The translations under genes were made by a program, and so were the position numbers. The notes beneath the pieces were generated by a model. It did not search any database, had not been told where the DNA came from, and saw only the letters and a list, made by a program, of their open reading frames with translations. From Tanypteryx hageni (taxonomy: Eukaryota > Arthropoda > Insecta > Odonata > Petaluridae): a stretch of DNA of 64,000 nucleotides. Location of the stretch: assembly GCA_028673005.1 (NCBI GenBank), contig CM054116.1, forward strand, positions 76,396,572 to 76,460,571. The letters are read 5' to 3'. Below are positions 50,246 through 63,465 of the stretch, piece by piece (the stretch's first letter is position 1; the number at the start of each line of letters is the position of its first letter).

Positions 50246-51590
50246 GCGGAGAGCCCCTTCACCGACAAACGTGCGACCCACTGCCAACCAACCCGTGACC
50301 CCCTCCTGAAGCAGTCCGGAACGCTCGATTCGATCCCCGAAACCGTGAAAAACGGATTCGTGCCTTCTTGGAGCATTCCTATACGAGGAATTTCTAACGA
50401 ATAATTACTTTTTATCGTCATTTTCGGTAGATGCAAAAACGGAGAAGCACTAAAATGAAAGATGGAGGAAGATAAGATGGAATAAAAGATAGTAACAGTG
50501 ACTCGAATGGATGAGGAAACAAAGGAATATCGTAATAGAAGCTGATAATAAAATGTCTGAGTTTATATTTCTTAAGCCTCCCCTTTAATCGCACCATCTA
50601 TTCTCCTTATGTCATTAACCATTTCACATGCACAAGGTCAGTGAAATTAAGGGCTTATGTATAATTAAAACTTGATGTTATCCGAATATCCTGTATCATT
50701 ATACGTACAAGCATATGTAGACATTTTTGGTCTACGTTTAAACTAAGTATATTAGCGAATTACATACAAATTTTATATTCCCCGAACTAGGTCCAAATTT
50801 TTATTTGCATGGCAATGCTCTCTTATTCAAAGAAAGTCGCTCTTTATTTACTTGATTTATCAAAAATTAGAGAAAAAATCGTGATTTATGTTCTGCAAGT
50901 AAATTCTAACAATAAGAGGCAATTCACGCATAAGAAGCGTAACATAAAATGAGCGCTTTTCTGTCAAACTTTTGTTTCCATTAAACGACATGATTAAAAC
51001 CCGTTTTTATCTCACTCTGCTTTAATATTTTTTCTTTCGAAAAAGAAGCTGGCCTGAAAAGAGACGCTTTCACCATAGATTTTATTAATTGCCCTTCGTA
51101 AAAAATCTGAAATTGTTATTATGCGAAAATCTTTTTGAGAATGTAAGCAAATCTTAAACGGGCGGCGTAATTTTGAACGACTCTTTCCTACACTTTTGAA
51201 ATCGACGCTTCTTTCCCAGCCTCAACGTTCCCCTCGTCCCAGTGACACAGTCACCATTACAGTTCAACATCCCCATATTATAATAGAATACTCCGGCTGC
51301 TCACTCGGCGGACAAAAAAGCATCTCGGGACGCATCCCCTTCGCCTTCCCTCCTTTCGAGGGAACTTCCTGCCGACTGCGTAGAAATCCACCAACGGTCA
51401 TTTGGAAAAAAACTCCATTAGCGACTCCGCCTCCCCTCTTCCTCCGGAAGCACTTTTGCTTTTGTTTCCTTTGCTGAATCATCCCTCCCTCGCTTACGCA
51501 GAATCGCGTCCTAGAAATAGAAGGACAGGTGCCCTTATTCTCTCATCAATTCCGTTTGCTTCGAATGAAATTTCTACAATACCCGTTTGT

Positions 51591-52052
51591 AGGCCTTATA
51601 GACTATGGAACTTGGTACGTACGCAAAAAATCAGCCATTTTCGATCCCCCCTTTGTTGCATGGTGTACTTTTTTCTACCCCCCTCCCCCGTGCGTACGCA
51701 CGTTAGTGCTAAGTACCCTCCCCCTCCTCAACTGCACAAGTTCGTCGCAAAAATCATTTTTTGTAATTGCAATATGAAAACTATTTATTTATTTATATTA
51801 TTTATTTACAATATTACATAACTGTTATTTATAATAATTAAGTTCATAGAACTTTCTTTTTATATTACAGAGTGTTCTATGAAGTTTAATATTAGAGAAC
51901 TGAATTTGATGTGTCAGTTTCGAACTATAAACTATGTAGTTTGTTTTATTTTACGTGCGTACGTACCACTTGGTCTTACTCCCCCTCCATACGCTGGGTA
52001 TACGCAAACTTCAAACCCCCCCTCCGTATGTACGTACTAAATGGACGGCCCC
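51591..52052. mobile_element. Possible MITE ending GGACGGCCCC next to TTAA
   Basis: The right part reads TACGTACTAAATGGACGGCC then CC, followed by TTAA. The left part has AGGCCTTATAGACTATGGAA, then GTACGTACGCAAAAAATCAG and TTTTCGATCCCCCC. Both ends resemble a widespread class of DNA elements whose termini read GGGGCCGTCCAT-TACGT and lead into CCCCCC. The left end is diverged. TTAA on the right would fit a TTAA-inserting element, but no TTAA is present on the left. Frames at 51402-51821 overlap it and are not genes. Confidence 0.4.
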
Positions 52053-52069
52053 TTAACAGTTATCCGATA

Positions 52070-54197
52070 CCCAAATTACTATCCATGATTAATATTTAAA
52101 AGTGCCGATGAGGTTGAGAATCTCTCTACTATATGACAAAACGCGATTTTAAAAATCAATTTTATAATTGTACACTTTTGAAAAAACATATTATTCTATC
52201 ATGGCGATTTTTCCTCACTCAAGTGAGAAAAATTAACCGCAACACCCGCAATATAATGTGCTTTCGTCAAAATCGGCGTTTTTACGATACTTTGAGAAAG
52301 ATCTAAATATAACTTTTATTTTTTTCTCTTATAGAGATATTGATACAGAAATAGCCCATTTTTGTGTTTTTAATTAAGTCACGTGTCGAATGCGTGTTAT
52401 CTTTGGGTTCGAAATTGCTTTTAAGCGTAAAAAATCTAGCCTTGATTAAGTAGCCGTGACGAAATCGCATTTTATTTGCTCTGAAGATACCATTTAATAA
52501 CACAGCTTAATTGGGGTAATATTGCAACATCGTATTTTTAAATTTCGTCAAAAACAAATATTTTTTTCGATTAACTCTAAGAGAACATAAATTACTGTGG
52601 ATTAATTCCCACAATCATGCATCATAATATCTTCCAGGAGGTAATACGTTATCTTCTGTTGAAATCAAACCATTTCTAAAATTCTTCATCGAAAGATATG
52701 TACACTTTATTGTGGATGTTTCGAAACCCCTTTGCACTAAGGAAGTACATGGATGTCGTCGAAAATCATAATTACTCAAGCAATTTCGAAATATTTCAGG
52801 AGAATGACCAAGTACTTCCGACCAATCCTTTGAGAACCGAACCGCTTTTTTTGCACATCTTTCAGATAACACTTGTCGCAAGCATTCACTGTTAAATTTT
52901 AAATGAACGCCTCTGCGCTCTAACCATTCCCCTTTGACCTCTCGCTACCGCCGAGTCACGGCTGAGCCCTGGAACAATGAAAATTGGTCCCTATCGCCCG
53001 TTCACATAATAATTTCCTCGAGTGGAACGGCTGAGGCGTCGAGGAAAAATGAAGGGGGAAAAGAGGTACTTTATTCACGCACACGCTTTATTGCGCCTTA
53101 TTCTCTTCGAGTCTCACGTCCTTGCCTCCCGCCTTAAATGGGAAAAAAACAAAACCGTGATTTTTTTCCGAAGCTCGTTAGAATGACTCACGTCTCCGAG
53201 GACGCGCGCTGAATTTATAATCTCATCTCCGCCGAAGGAAGCATTGCGTCGAAAAATTCACTTTTCGTGTCTTCTTTTAAATTGGTGAACTAACCTAGCA
53301 ATCGTCGATCGGACCATCGAAAGGAGATTTCCGGGCAGATTCTCTCGCTCCAAAGTATTTTACGTACAATGGGGAACGCCACATAAATTTCTCGTTCAGG
53401 AGACTTTCCCTTCCCTCCTGACACAAAGGAGTCATTCCGGAGATGCATCTCCGGCATTTTTTCACCCTCACTGACCGCGAACCTCCTCATTACCATGAGG
53501 AGAACCCTTTGTTGCTTTTTCCCGCACAACTCTTCCTTTCCGCTCTTCCCTCATAGGGATAAGTTCGCTTCTCTAGAAGATTGCCGGATTCAAGCGCTTT
53601 CGAATGTGCTACCCTCTAGCTCTTACCGGTTATCTTAACGTTGTGGCCTAGAAACGATAGTGTAACATCCTTTTAAATAAATAGATATTTTGTTTTGGGC
53701 TATCGTGGTGAGAAGGGCTGTGATGGAATCAATGGTTTTTTGGCTAAAGATTCCTTTTCGATACACGATGAACCCAAAGTGTTCAGGCAAATTACTATAA
53801 ATTAAGCCTGGACGAAAATTGGAAAGTAAAAGAATAAATTATGACTCATGCTTAACGTTCCGTACGAGAAGGATTTCGAGCGCAATAAAAAATATTATAT
53901 ATTATATATATCATTTGCCGAAGGTATCTAATTAATTTCTGAAGAAATGTTGCACTTTATTCACCCCTAAGGCCGAATATAATGTTGTTAATTTGCCGAA
54001 TGATCCAAAACAATCCCACACATTGTGACTTCGATTATGTTTCCCAAACATCTCAATGGTACACATGTCGGACATAGTCATTGATATATCATATAAATGC
54101 TTAAAGGGAGAGCAGGAAATCCTTCGTCCTTACAATGAACTTCGCCTTTTATCCTGCTGATCTTCAGCTGAAATAAAGATGAAACATAAACTTGTAA
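52070..54197. other. Gene-free DNA
   Basis: No gene is supported. A short AT-palindromic patch (ATATTATATATTATATATA) lies near 53890. Frames around 52615-52895 and 53290-53529 are open but match no family I recognise and have no convincing splice context. Confidence 0.4.
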
Positions 54198-54205
54198 TGT
54201 GACCC

Positions 54206-54502
54206 CAGGGGAGGCTCGAGGTATTTTGGCGCCCCGGGCGAGAAGCCACTCCAACTCCCCTTACGTAAAGTTTTGTTAAGTTTTTTAAAAGAACTTGTTC
54301 ATTTGCTCATTGCACCGTGGAATAATTGTTAATGAAAAGGAGAATTAATTTCATCTAGACTCCTGCCTGTTCTGCGATATAAATTGGTATCCAACACTTA
54401 TTCGTTCGTAAGTAATGTATAGATAGATGTTCTGGTTAGCGCCCCCAATACTTTGGCGCCCCGGGCAGCCGCCCGGCTCGCCCATAGCTCGAGTCCGCCC
54501 TG
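54206..54502. mobile_element. Non-autonomous hAT element (MITE), 297 bp
   Basis: The left end is CAGGGGAGGCTCGAGGTAT and the right end, read inward, is CAGGGCGGACTCGAGCTAT, so 16 of 19 terminal bases match. The flanking 8-mers TGTGACCC (54198-54205) and GGTGACCC (54503-54510) differ only at the first base. Subterminal GGCGCCCCGGGC occurs near both ends in direct orientation. The interior is AT-richer and non-coding. Confidence 0.85.
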
Positions 54503-54510
54503 GGTGACCC

Positions 54511-57500
54511 TACCACTTAGTAATATGAAATGACAACAATTTGTAATATTCCACTAATGATTTCACGACCTAAGTTTCACTATCACTTAGCGTTGAAAGT
54601 TTTGATTTTCTGTGATATTCTTTACTCTCTTTAAGTTTGATATCTGCTTTATTTATGCACATCCTGACGTATGTCTGAATGGAGGTCTCAGATTGGTGAG
54701 GCGAGATCTGCTTGTCTAGCCCGTGTTTCTAGTTCCAAACAAAATCACTTTGTAGAGCAGTTTATATGGTAAATTATGGTTGTAAATACATAGTTGTACA
54801 AGGAGTGGTTATCGAAATATGAGTTCATGTTGGAAGTCCAACACAATTACAGAGGGCACGCGGAAAAGCTAGAAAAGAAATATTGTTAAAAATTGACTGC
54901 AATTCAGATAAAAACTATCGAATTATATCTCATTTCGAAGATTAGCTATGTCATTTATCTTATTTACTAACCATGCAATACAACATTTTGTTTGACCAAT
55001 AGCCCTGAGAATTCAAGTCATATTAATTATAGAAAATTTTTTAATAATTGTAGAGTAGAATATGTTAATAAATATTAGTTTTAGGACACAATGTATTATG
55101 GATTTTACCTCGTATTTATATCGCTAATATTGCTCCAATAATAAATTAATTTTGTGAAATCGCAATAAAAAAACCTCTTGAACAAAAAAATCAGAATTGC
55201 AAGGGTTTCATCATCACTATCATAAATGTTCTACATTTCGGTATTTTTTAGTCTCAATCAATCCATTTCGCCCCATCAATATTCCTTTCCTCATCCTACC
55301 CACTCTCCTCCATCCTAGCATCTTCCCTTTCTTCTAGGTTACCTTTCCCATTATTTTTCCTTGCATTCTATAAATACTTTCTTAAACTTCCAGCTTTCCT
55401 TGTCAGCCATTTGCCTACTAGTATTTTTTAAGGCGAACTTTCCTGCCTCCCGATAATCTTTTCTCTTACTTTTCTTGAATATTTCTTAATCTTATTTCGG
55501 CGCTCAATACCATTTTACTATTTTTTTTCAATTTCAGGCAAAATCTTATGACTGCAGAAATGTGATTGGAATCTGTATCCACCTTCGGAGAGCTTTGAGT
55601 GTTCAAAACACCATCCCTGTCTTTTCCTGACCTTGGTATACTCGAGCCGCTATCACCGTATGTCCCCCAACATTGTCCTCTTTAATTTCTTTTAATTTAA
55701 TCATGATGCAGAACTGCCATAATCCGCAAAGTAGCCATGATGACTTAGTTTCTTTGAAGGTCTGTAAATTACACGTTTTCTGTTACTAAACTAAATCTGC
55801 AGCATATTAAAAATTTATTTAAATTATTGCCGAACATAGATTTAATTTTGTTTTCCAAGTACTGAGATCATACATATTTCAATTCATTCCTACTTAAAAA
55901 CGCAAATTTATAATACCCCGAACCGTATCCAATTAATATTTATGGAGAAAGGGGGTCCAGCTGGACCTGAACCCGAACGCTTAGATAGAGACTCTAGAAG
56001 AGTAGAATCGTGTGAATAGAACTTGGAAACGAACGGCATCTTTCGAATATGTGCGATCACCGATGTCTGACTATTTTCCTTCTAATAAATGAACTTAAAA
56101 ATTTGATTAACCAGTCGTCCAGCCGATCGCTCTAATGCTAGGAAATATAAAAGTGGCTTAAAACGCTTTAATTTATTTATTTTTAATAAATGTTAACTAA
56201 ACTCAAAGAATACAAATTGTACCGGTTCAAGTATTAATTCCACACATAAGCTTATAAAATTCAAGAAAAACCATTTCATCATCAGAGAAACAAAAAATAA
56301 TTGCCTCGAGTTCCTTTACTACCGATCTTACATTTTCTCGAAGTGGGCAATGGCAGTTTGACACAACAAAATACAGAAGTAGAGGTTCCAGGAAAAAAAT
56401 TATAACCATTTTCGCAAAGAAATAAGATGTAAATGAAGATCCCAGTGACGTCGTCGGAAATATATTTTTACCGCGTCCTATCGAAAAGAGATAGGTTGGC
56501 AACACTGTCTCCTCCCTCGCCCCTTCTCCCACCTCTCTTTCGCGAGATTTGTTATCCCCATCGCAACTTCTTGGCTTTTTGGCTCGTCCATATCCCCTTC
56601 TCGACGATCGGAATATTGGAAGGCGAGCTTGGGAGGGTTATGGGAGGTCGGTGGGAGGGAGATATGGGGAGGGAAGAGGCGTGGAGGGGAGAGAAGTGGC
56701 GTGTGTGTGTGTGACTCGGGAGCTAAAAGTCTTTTCCTTCCCCCCGCCGCCGCCGAAGGACCATACCACGCAAAGATATCCGATCTTATTCCTCGCATAA
56801 CCCCCTTCACCGTCTACGTCTCCTCCGACCAACACCAACGCGAGGACACGTATCTCAACCGTTATAGACTTCGGCGAATATAACTCCGGCGATGTTCTTT
56901 CCATTTATAGGGAACCCGCGTTCCTTTCTTTCTTCCGCGAGAAGAACGGGTGAGGCGATCGGAGAGATCATATTCGAAGTATGACGACAATGGATCTCGG
57001 ACGAGACGTCGAAATAAGCCGAGGCGACAGGGGAACAATGAGCTTACGGATGCACGCGCTATATGGTACGTGAGGTGCCTCCCGTCACGAACGGAGGAAG
57101 AAACAAAAAAAGTTACCACTTTTAGATTTCGCCTCGCGATACGGTTATTTCGCATTTTCATACTCCTCTCTCTTCACGATCACCGGCGGTTCATTGAGAC
57201 GGCAAGTACGTAGCGAGGAGGGAAGGAAAAAAAACTTTTTTATGGACGCTTCATCCGACATTCGGACCGAAAATGTTTATTTTTCCACCGGCGTTGGTAA
57301 TGATGGCTATCAGCGATAAATAATGAATGAAATACCGACCTCACCCTGCCTCTGTGACCGATGCAGACTCGGCGTCGTCCGCCGCGGTGATAAACTCGTA
57401 ATGTGAATGAATTCAGGGAGCAAAACGGAGAAAAAGCGAGGAGGGAAGTCACGTACGGGCGCCCAGGGAACGACTGCAATATCAAGTCGTTATTTACAAG

Positions 57501-60500
57501 TTCGCTTCAGCGCGTGCTGCACGGGGTTGTTTTCTCGCTAGGTATCCCGATGTGGACAAATCGAGAGCATTTCTCCCTAAAAATGAACCGTTATTTAAAA
57601 CACCCCCTGTCGTTTATTTTCCTTTCAGAAAATTTGCGAGAAGAGGAGGGCATTAAATATTCCTCGTATTTTATTATGTGTTATTAAAGCAATATTTAGT
57701 CTAGAAAGCAAACTTTTTCGTCGAATACTTAATGGAATACGAATAAAATAAAACGTTGGAGCATCCGTAGGTTCAACTTACAATTAGCTGAATATCTCCT
57801 CATATAGCAAAGCGCAGATAATAAAACGCCATGACAACTGTTGATATCAGCTAAAACTTCCTTTGATTTTTACCATATATCAACATTCTTTTTATTTTAT
57901 TCTCAACATGAAGTGATCTTCCGAAAGCCTAAAAATTAACTTCAAGTAGAATGACTTAAACGTCAAATAATGGAAAGTTGAAGTGATACAAATTTATGCA
58001 AGTCTTTTGTAATTTGATCGGCTACATCGATAATCCAACGACCGCCTTAGGCCGAATAAAACACCTGCTGAAGGCTTAACCGTTGACCTACGGAATAGGT
58101 AGTCCGTCCCCCAATTCAAACATATTTAAGATAACATCAAACCGTTGAATCGCGACTCGGGTCGACTTCGTTCGCCGTCCTAAAATTTCTAAAATTCCAT
58201 TTCGCCTCTTGAAGTCGTGTTTTACAAAAACATTTAACGTTGTACTTTAATTCCGTTCGAACAAACTTGAGAATAAGCGCGCGCGGCAGAGTTAAATACA
58301 TCAAATGTTGAAGGCGTTACGTCCTCTCGCTTTTTAAAACACGAGTATTTGTTTCAATTCAAACCGCTGTTAAGAGCCGATGTTAAAATGCATCGGAGGA
58401 AACCAAAACTCTCCTCAGGCTTGAGAACCATAGTTGCGGTTTTTTCTAATCGAATTTCATCTCGATCGATTTGAATGTACACCGGAATACAGAGTGATCC
58501 CCTTCCATTCCAATCCCTCCCTCATACCTCTCGGTCGACCAGTGGAAAGCGTGACAAATAAGTATGAATGCGAACAATACGCCTCAGTTTCTTACGCGCG
58601 CGTGATCGGAAAACTAACTAACTAACATAGCCTAATCATCTAGTTATAGTGACTTCGTCTATATTCGGCCCAATTGGCCTTTGAAGTGTTTTTCTTTACT
58701 CTTGTAATAAGTGTTTAGCTTTAGAAAAGTGTTAATTTTAATTTTAAATAAGAATTCCGTCAGCTCAAAAAACATTATGGTGAAAAACATTGAGTGAAAG
58801 TGCTACTTAGTAGGCCCTGATATGGCGGGGATTGACCCGTAGGAGACGACGTTTTTTACAATGTAAGAGGTAATTCAGATAATACAGGCTTCAGCATAAT
58901 CATGCCGAAGTGGTCTACGACCGGATCGGCTTACCCACACCGGGGAGGAACCCCGGGCTTTTCAATGGCGATGGCGATCGGAAATCGGAATCTCAGGGGA
59001 TTTAACCGACGAGAAATCAGTCGTTAGTCCACTTTACAGTCGATATCTTTTTCTTTTTTTGAGCGCGGGTGATTAAGACCGACGTCGACTTAAAAAAAAG
59101 AAGCCACTGGTCTTGTTGGAATTTATGCTCGCGCCGTAACTCCGAGCGACTCCATGCTATCAAAAGACCCTTCGCAGGCGCATTCCAACGTCGAGGCTCG
59201 GCATTGTCACGGCGCGGCGTGCTGTGGCGACTCAATGACCTCGACGATTATTTTCCTATACATTTTAATTCCATATTGAATATAAATGCGAGTGTTACTG
59301 AGACTTTTAATTTTGTTAACTGGACTTTTCCCGTCATCAAAGGAGTACGTACCTATAACAAATCCCGCGTATTCGGGTGGAGTTTTATGGAAATTCCATT
59401 TGATTCGAGTGGAACTTCAAATATATTCAATACTCTTAAAAATCCTAAGTTCTGAAAGATGTTAAAATATATACCAAATCGGAAAATACTCGAAGATTGT
59501 GGTAGTATATTTTTAGGAGAAAACGTTTCATATTTTCAGCTCATCACAAAATTTGCAAAACTGTCCAGACTTACATTTTTCAAACTAACCCGAGTACATT
59601 GCGATCTAAAGTATACGAGAAACGAGAAAATTCTTAATTTCATAAAAACGTGAAGATATCTCTTCGATTGTCTCTCGACCTGTACAAATTTATACAACTT
59701 TGAGTCCCAAATTTACACAAATTTTAGTCACATAATGCAAAATATTTTGAAATTTCCTATAGGTTTTGGAAATGACAGGCATATTTGAACCTCATTTTTC
59801 TGGTTATTTTCAACAGATTAATTAAAATATATTTGTTCTGAAAAGGCTTCGCAAAGAAAAGTATGTGCATACTGCGATCACAGTCCTTTCTTATTGGAGA
59901 GAGAAAACGCATACAATCTATGCATCTTGAATGAATTACATGGCAAGCATAGCTTCATCGAGTTCATCCTACCCCTTTCTTTTTGACATCACAACTGTCC
60001 TCGGATGATTGGAAGTTTTGATTGTGCGTATTATAAATAAATTACGGCGACCTACGGTCGTTTTCGAACGAATAAAAAGTCTATAACTATACTCTCTGCC
60101 ATGAAACTTAAGCTGAGAAGTCAGCCAATGAAACCGTATAGTGAAATTATTCAACTTTAAATAATATCAGATAATTTTTTATGTATTCCTGAAGTAGGTA
60201 CCTCCCCTTCATTCGAGGAATATCTCGTGTTTTTATAAACATTACCTCGCTGGTATTTGGATGAAAGCCCATAAAACAGCGAGCAACATTATAATCGGGC
60301 AATGCCCTGCATCAATAAAACATCCCAAATAAAATTTTATCCTTCTTAAATTGAACCAATTCCAAGATAGCGAAAGTTAAGCTATCAAATTATGAATGAC
60401 GAATGATTCATTTGAAATCTCCCGAAGTCAATGAGGATGCATGAAGCATATGCGATTAAAAATGTTTCGACGAATAAAAATGGAAAGCGGAGCAGTTATA

Positions 60501-62630
60501 AACTCCGTTATTTTTGTTTATGCGTAATTTTACACCCATTTGGAAACAGTTACGTTTTACACTTTTGAAAAAATGGCATTCTTCCTTGGTTCAATGATTC
60601 CTCCGGGATACTTAAAGTATTCTTCGAAAAGATCATTTCCTTTTTTGTACTCAATTTCAATAAAAACTCATCAAAAAGATTTGCGTTCCAGTAACTCCTG
60701 TGATTAGCAGTCTTCCTTCAGAAAGGACTATTTTCCCCCGCTCCTCATTCACTTCGTCATGGTACATTGGCCAGGCTCGGCGAAGAGGAAACACTTTTAT
60801 ACAAGCCAGTTGACAGGGTTATTAACTCGTTATGTTACGAAGCGCGTTCCCCCTAAGGTCGAATTAGATTCTACGAGGGGAAAACGAACAAGAAAACGAA
60901 AAAAACTCCCCGAGTTTAGTAAGCGCAACAGTTATATAGCATTTGTTATGTGAAAATATATTTTTTTAATTTCATGCATTTTTATGTGGTTGTCGAATAA
61001 GTAATTTAACCTTTAACTACTGAGATGCAGCCTGTGAGACGACACCTAAGCTATGTCAATTTACATCTCTATTTTGTATTTTACAAAGATTATGTATAGA
61101 GAAGATTAGAATTTTTTAATTACCTAAACCCTCATGACAGATTATTAATCAAGGAAAATCCAACAGTAGATAAAGCTAGTGAATAAATAATTATAAAAAA
61201 CAATATCAGACTGGAAGACCACACCTCAGTTACAATGTGATCATAATTTCACCTCACTAGTTGCAGGTTAAAAAGAAACTTGTTCTTTCGATTTGAAAAT
61301 AACAGCCATTGTGATAACAAAATTTTACGTCGGGAAGACTTCTGTAAAATAAAATCTTTAAAGAGATTTCAATTCACACTGCTAGCCTTTGGTATGAATA
61401 TACTTTCGTAAAATCAAATTTATCTGTCATCATCGACGCAACGTTTTAATCCTATGCAATTTAAAAGCCGAAATGCAATAAAAAATACGAAAAAATATGA
61501 AAAAGGAATGGAAAAATGAATAAGACAGCACACAAAAACGCAGCTTGCGAATCATAACATCTCCGATGGATTCCGCGTGTCATGTTTTTGAGACCAACAT
61601 AAAAAGAGGAAATAAATGGTTCGCGCGTGTTTTAAAGAAATCCGCCCATATAACTTTCGTTCGGTATTGGATAAAAATATCAATAGGTAGTGAAAACACG
61701 TCACCACCGCCATCCAGCCACCGTATCGGAGGACGTGGGACAACATAGCAGCGAGACGAAGCAGTTACGTCTCCAGATGTTATGGCACCACCCTCTTGCA
61801 ATACCAGGCGCACCCGTCTCGCTTAATTTTTATTGCAACCTCGGAAGGCAAGACGGAGGTAACTCAAGTTCACACGCGGCCTTGGGAACACGCGTTTCTT
61901 TGCAAAACTTGCATGACTATTGGTAAACTCAGCATATATCGCCGGATTAGAGGCACGCATTAGTTAAAATTGAGTGAAAAAAATTACACAAACAATGACG
62001 CATTACGCCAACAATTTTAAATGAGATTTAAATGCCAATTGAAGGATATATCTTGCCGACTTTTTGTGATTAAGATATTGGTTCGGGTTGAGAGAAATCT
62101 GTCTTGCTCGCCTTAACCTAGTTGTTAAAGCAAACATTAAACTTATTCGATCAGTTGATCGCAAAATTTTCTCAATCTCTATAAAACATAGTTTCTCAAC
62201 GAAAAGTTTTAAATTGTTTTCAACAGAAAATATGATCGCGCGTTAAGATTACAGAGCGATTGAGTAAAATGCAAGCTCTCGAATCCCACACAAAACAAAG
62301 ACAAATTCTGCAGAGGAATTAATTTTTAGTGATTTGTCGCATCTTTCTGAGAGACAATCTCCAAAGAAATTATTAGGAAGCACGCGTTTCCTTTCGTTCC
62401 CCACGTAATTCGTACGTTCACTCCACGTAAGCGTGCTTCATTTACTCATTTTGTTCCACGATGCCTTCGCATCATTCCTCCATATTCCAATAAGGAGGGA
62501 TCGTCACTAGTGAAATAAAATAAACCTCGCCGAAGAACACGAAAGAGGAGATAAACTTTGAGAAGTAAAAACAGACTATAGCGGAGACGCGCCTTTTATG
62601 CGCCACCACAGTCTGCGGGAAGTAATCACC
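54511..62630. other. Gene-free region, CpG-rich in places
   Basis: No gene is supported. 54.5-56.4 kb is AT-rich. 56480-57240 is CpG-rich with a GA/GT-rich segment at 56625-56715, including a short (GT)n run, and is open in many frames on both strands without recognisable protein. 57.3-62.6 kb is mixed unique sequence. Runs such as CGGGGAGGAACCCCGGGC near 58942 make small hairpins. I see no transposon ends. Confidence 0.4.
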
Positions 62631-62639
62631 CTCGTGGCA

Positions 62640-62940
62640 GGTGGTTGGGTATAGGAAGACTCCAAAAGGGGAGGAGGAAAGGAGAGAGAGAGAGGAAAAG
62701 AGATGGGGGAGGGAGAGAAAGGGATGGGTATGGTGGCAGGAAGTGTGCTGGAGGAATGGGCTTCGGGATCAGAGGGATGGGGTAGAGGCGGGGTGAGGAG
62801 AGAGAAAGAGAGAGAGGGCAAGAGAGAGGAGGAGGAAGAAGAGAGGGTTGCCAGGGGCGCACGAAGGCGATGGTCGGGCGCGGAGGAACGAAGGCACCAG
62901 TCTCCAGAAGAGAGAGAGAGACACAAGAGGACTTCAATCC
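62640..62940. repeat. GA-rich low-complexity tract
   Basis: The + strand is almost all purine, with repeated GGAGAGAGAG and GAGGAGG words. The complementary strand yields the longest open frame of the window (192 codons, 62626-63204, starting at GTG), rich in Ser, Pro and Leu. That frame is a by-product of the repeat and not a gene. Confidence 0.85.
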
Positions 62941-63099
62941 ACACCGGTCAATTCGATCGAAAGGACGCGTCATAAAAATTTTTAAAAATACCGTACGTTC
63001 GCGCGGGATATTTATTGGACCGAAGTGAATGGCGGAGGTGTGAGGAAGCAGGGGGAGGAGGGGGTCGTGCGCAATTGACGACTGTGACCGACTCCGCCC

Positions 63100-63465
63100 C
63101 ACCACCGCCGCTCCACCCCGCCCCCTTTTAAACTCCCACTCTCGCGGACACCCACGCCCGGTTCGGACGCCATTTGTTCGCGCGGTGTTTTCAGATTGGT
63201 GCACCCGTGTGGGTGTACGTGTCCATTGCAGAGGTGGGCATCGGGATAGGAGGAGGAGGAGAAAGGGGGAGTGAGGTCACGCCTCTGTGGGAATGTTACG
63301 TCGCTGTTGTCGCGGAGTTAAGAGAAGAGTCGAAAAAAGTGCTTGTCCAAGTGGTCGTGTTTGCCGCTGAGAGTTGGCGATCGCAAGAGAGCGAGGGGCA
63401 GAGTGTGTGATTTGACGCTGTGGTCGGATTATTTTTTTTAATCTCTCTCGTTACCGTTACATTTG
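63100..63465 (+). promoter_or_regulatory. Candidate promoter and 5' untranslated exon of a gene leaving the window
   Basis: This is one of the most GC- and CpG-dense blocks of the window. It has no frame that looks protein-coding, although 63174-63410 is open from a TTG. Good donors follow: TTTG/GTGAGTGG (intron from 63466), TTCG/GTGAGTTA (from 63495) and AAAG/GTAATA (from about 63971). An initiator-like TTTTCAGATT lies near 63188 and has an imperfect DPE-like match about 28 bases downstream. A short ATG frame (63872) reaches a possible weak donor CACAG/GTCTGG. I infer a first exon with alternative donors on the + strand. The gene itself is outside the window. Confidence 0.35.

Noticed and set aside
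62626..63204. Longest open frame of the window (192 codons, minus strand)
   Set aside because: It starts at GTG, is made of Ser/Pro/Leu repeats and lies on the complement of a GA tract. No domain or splice context supports a gene.
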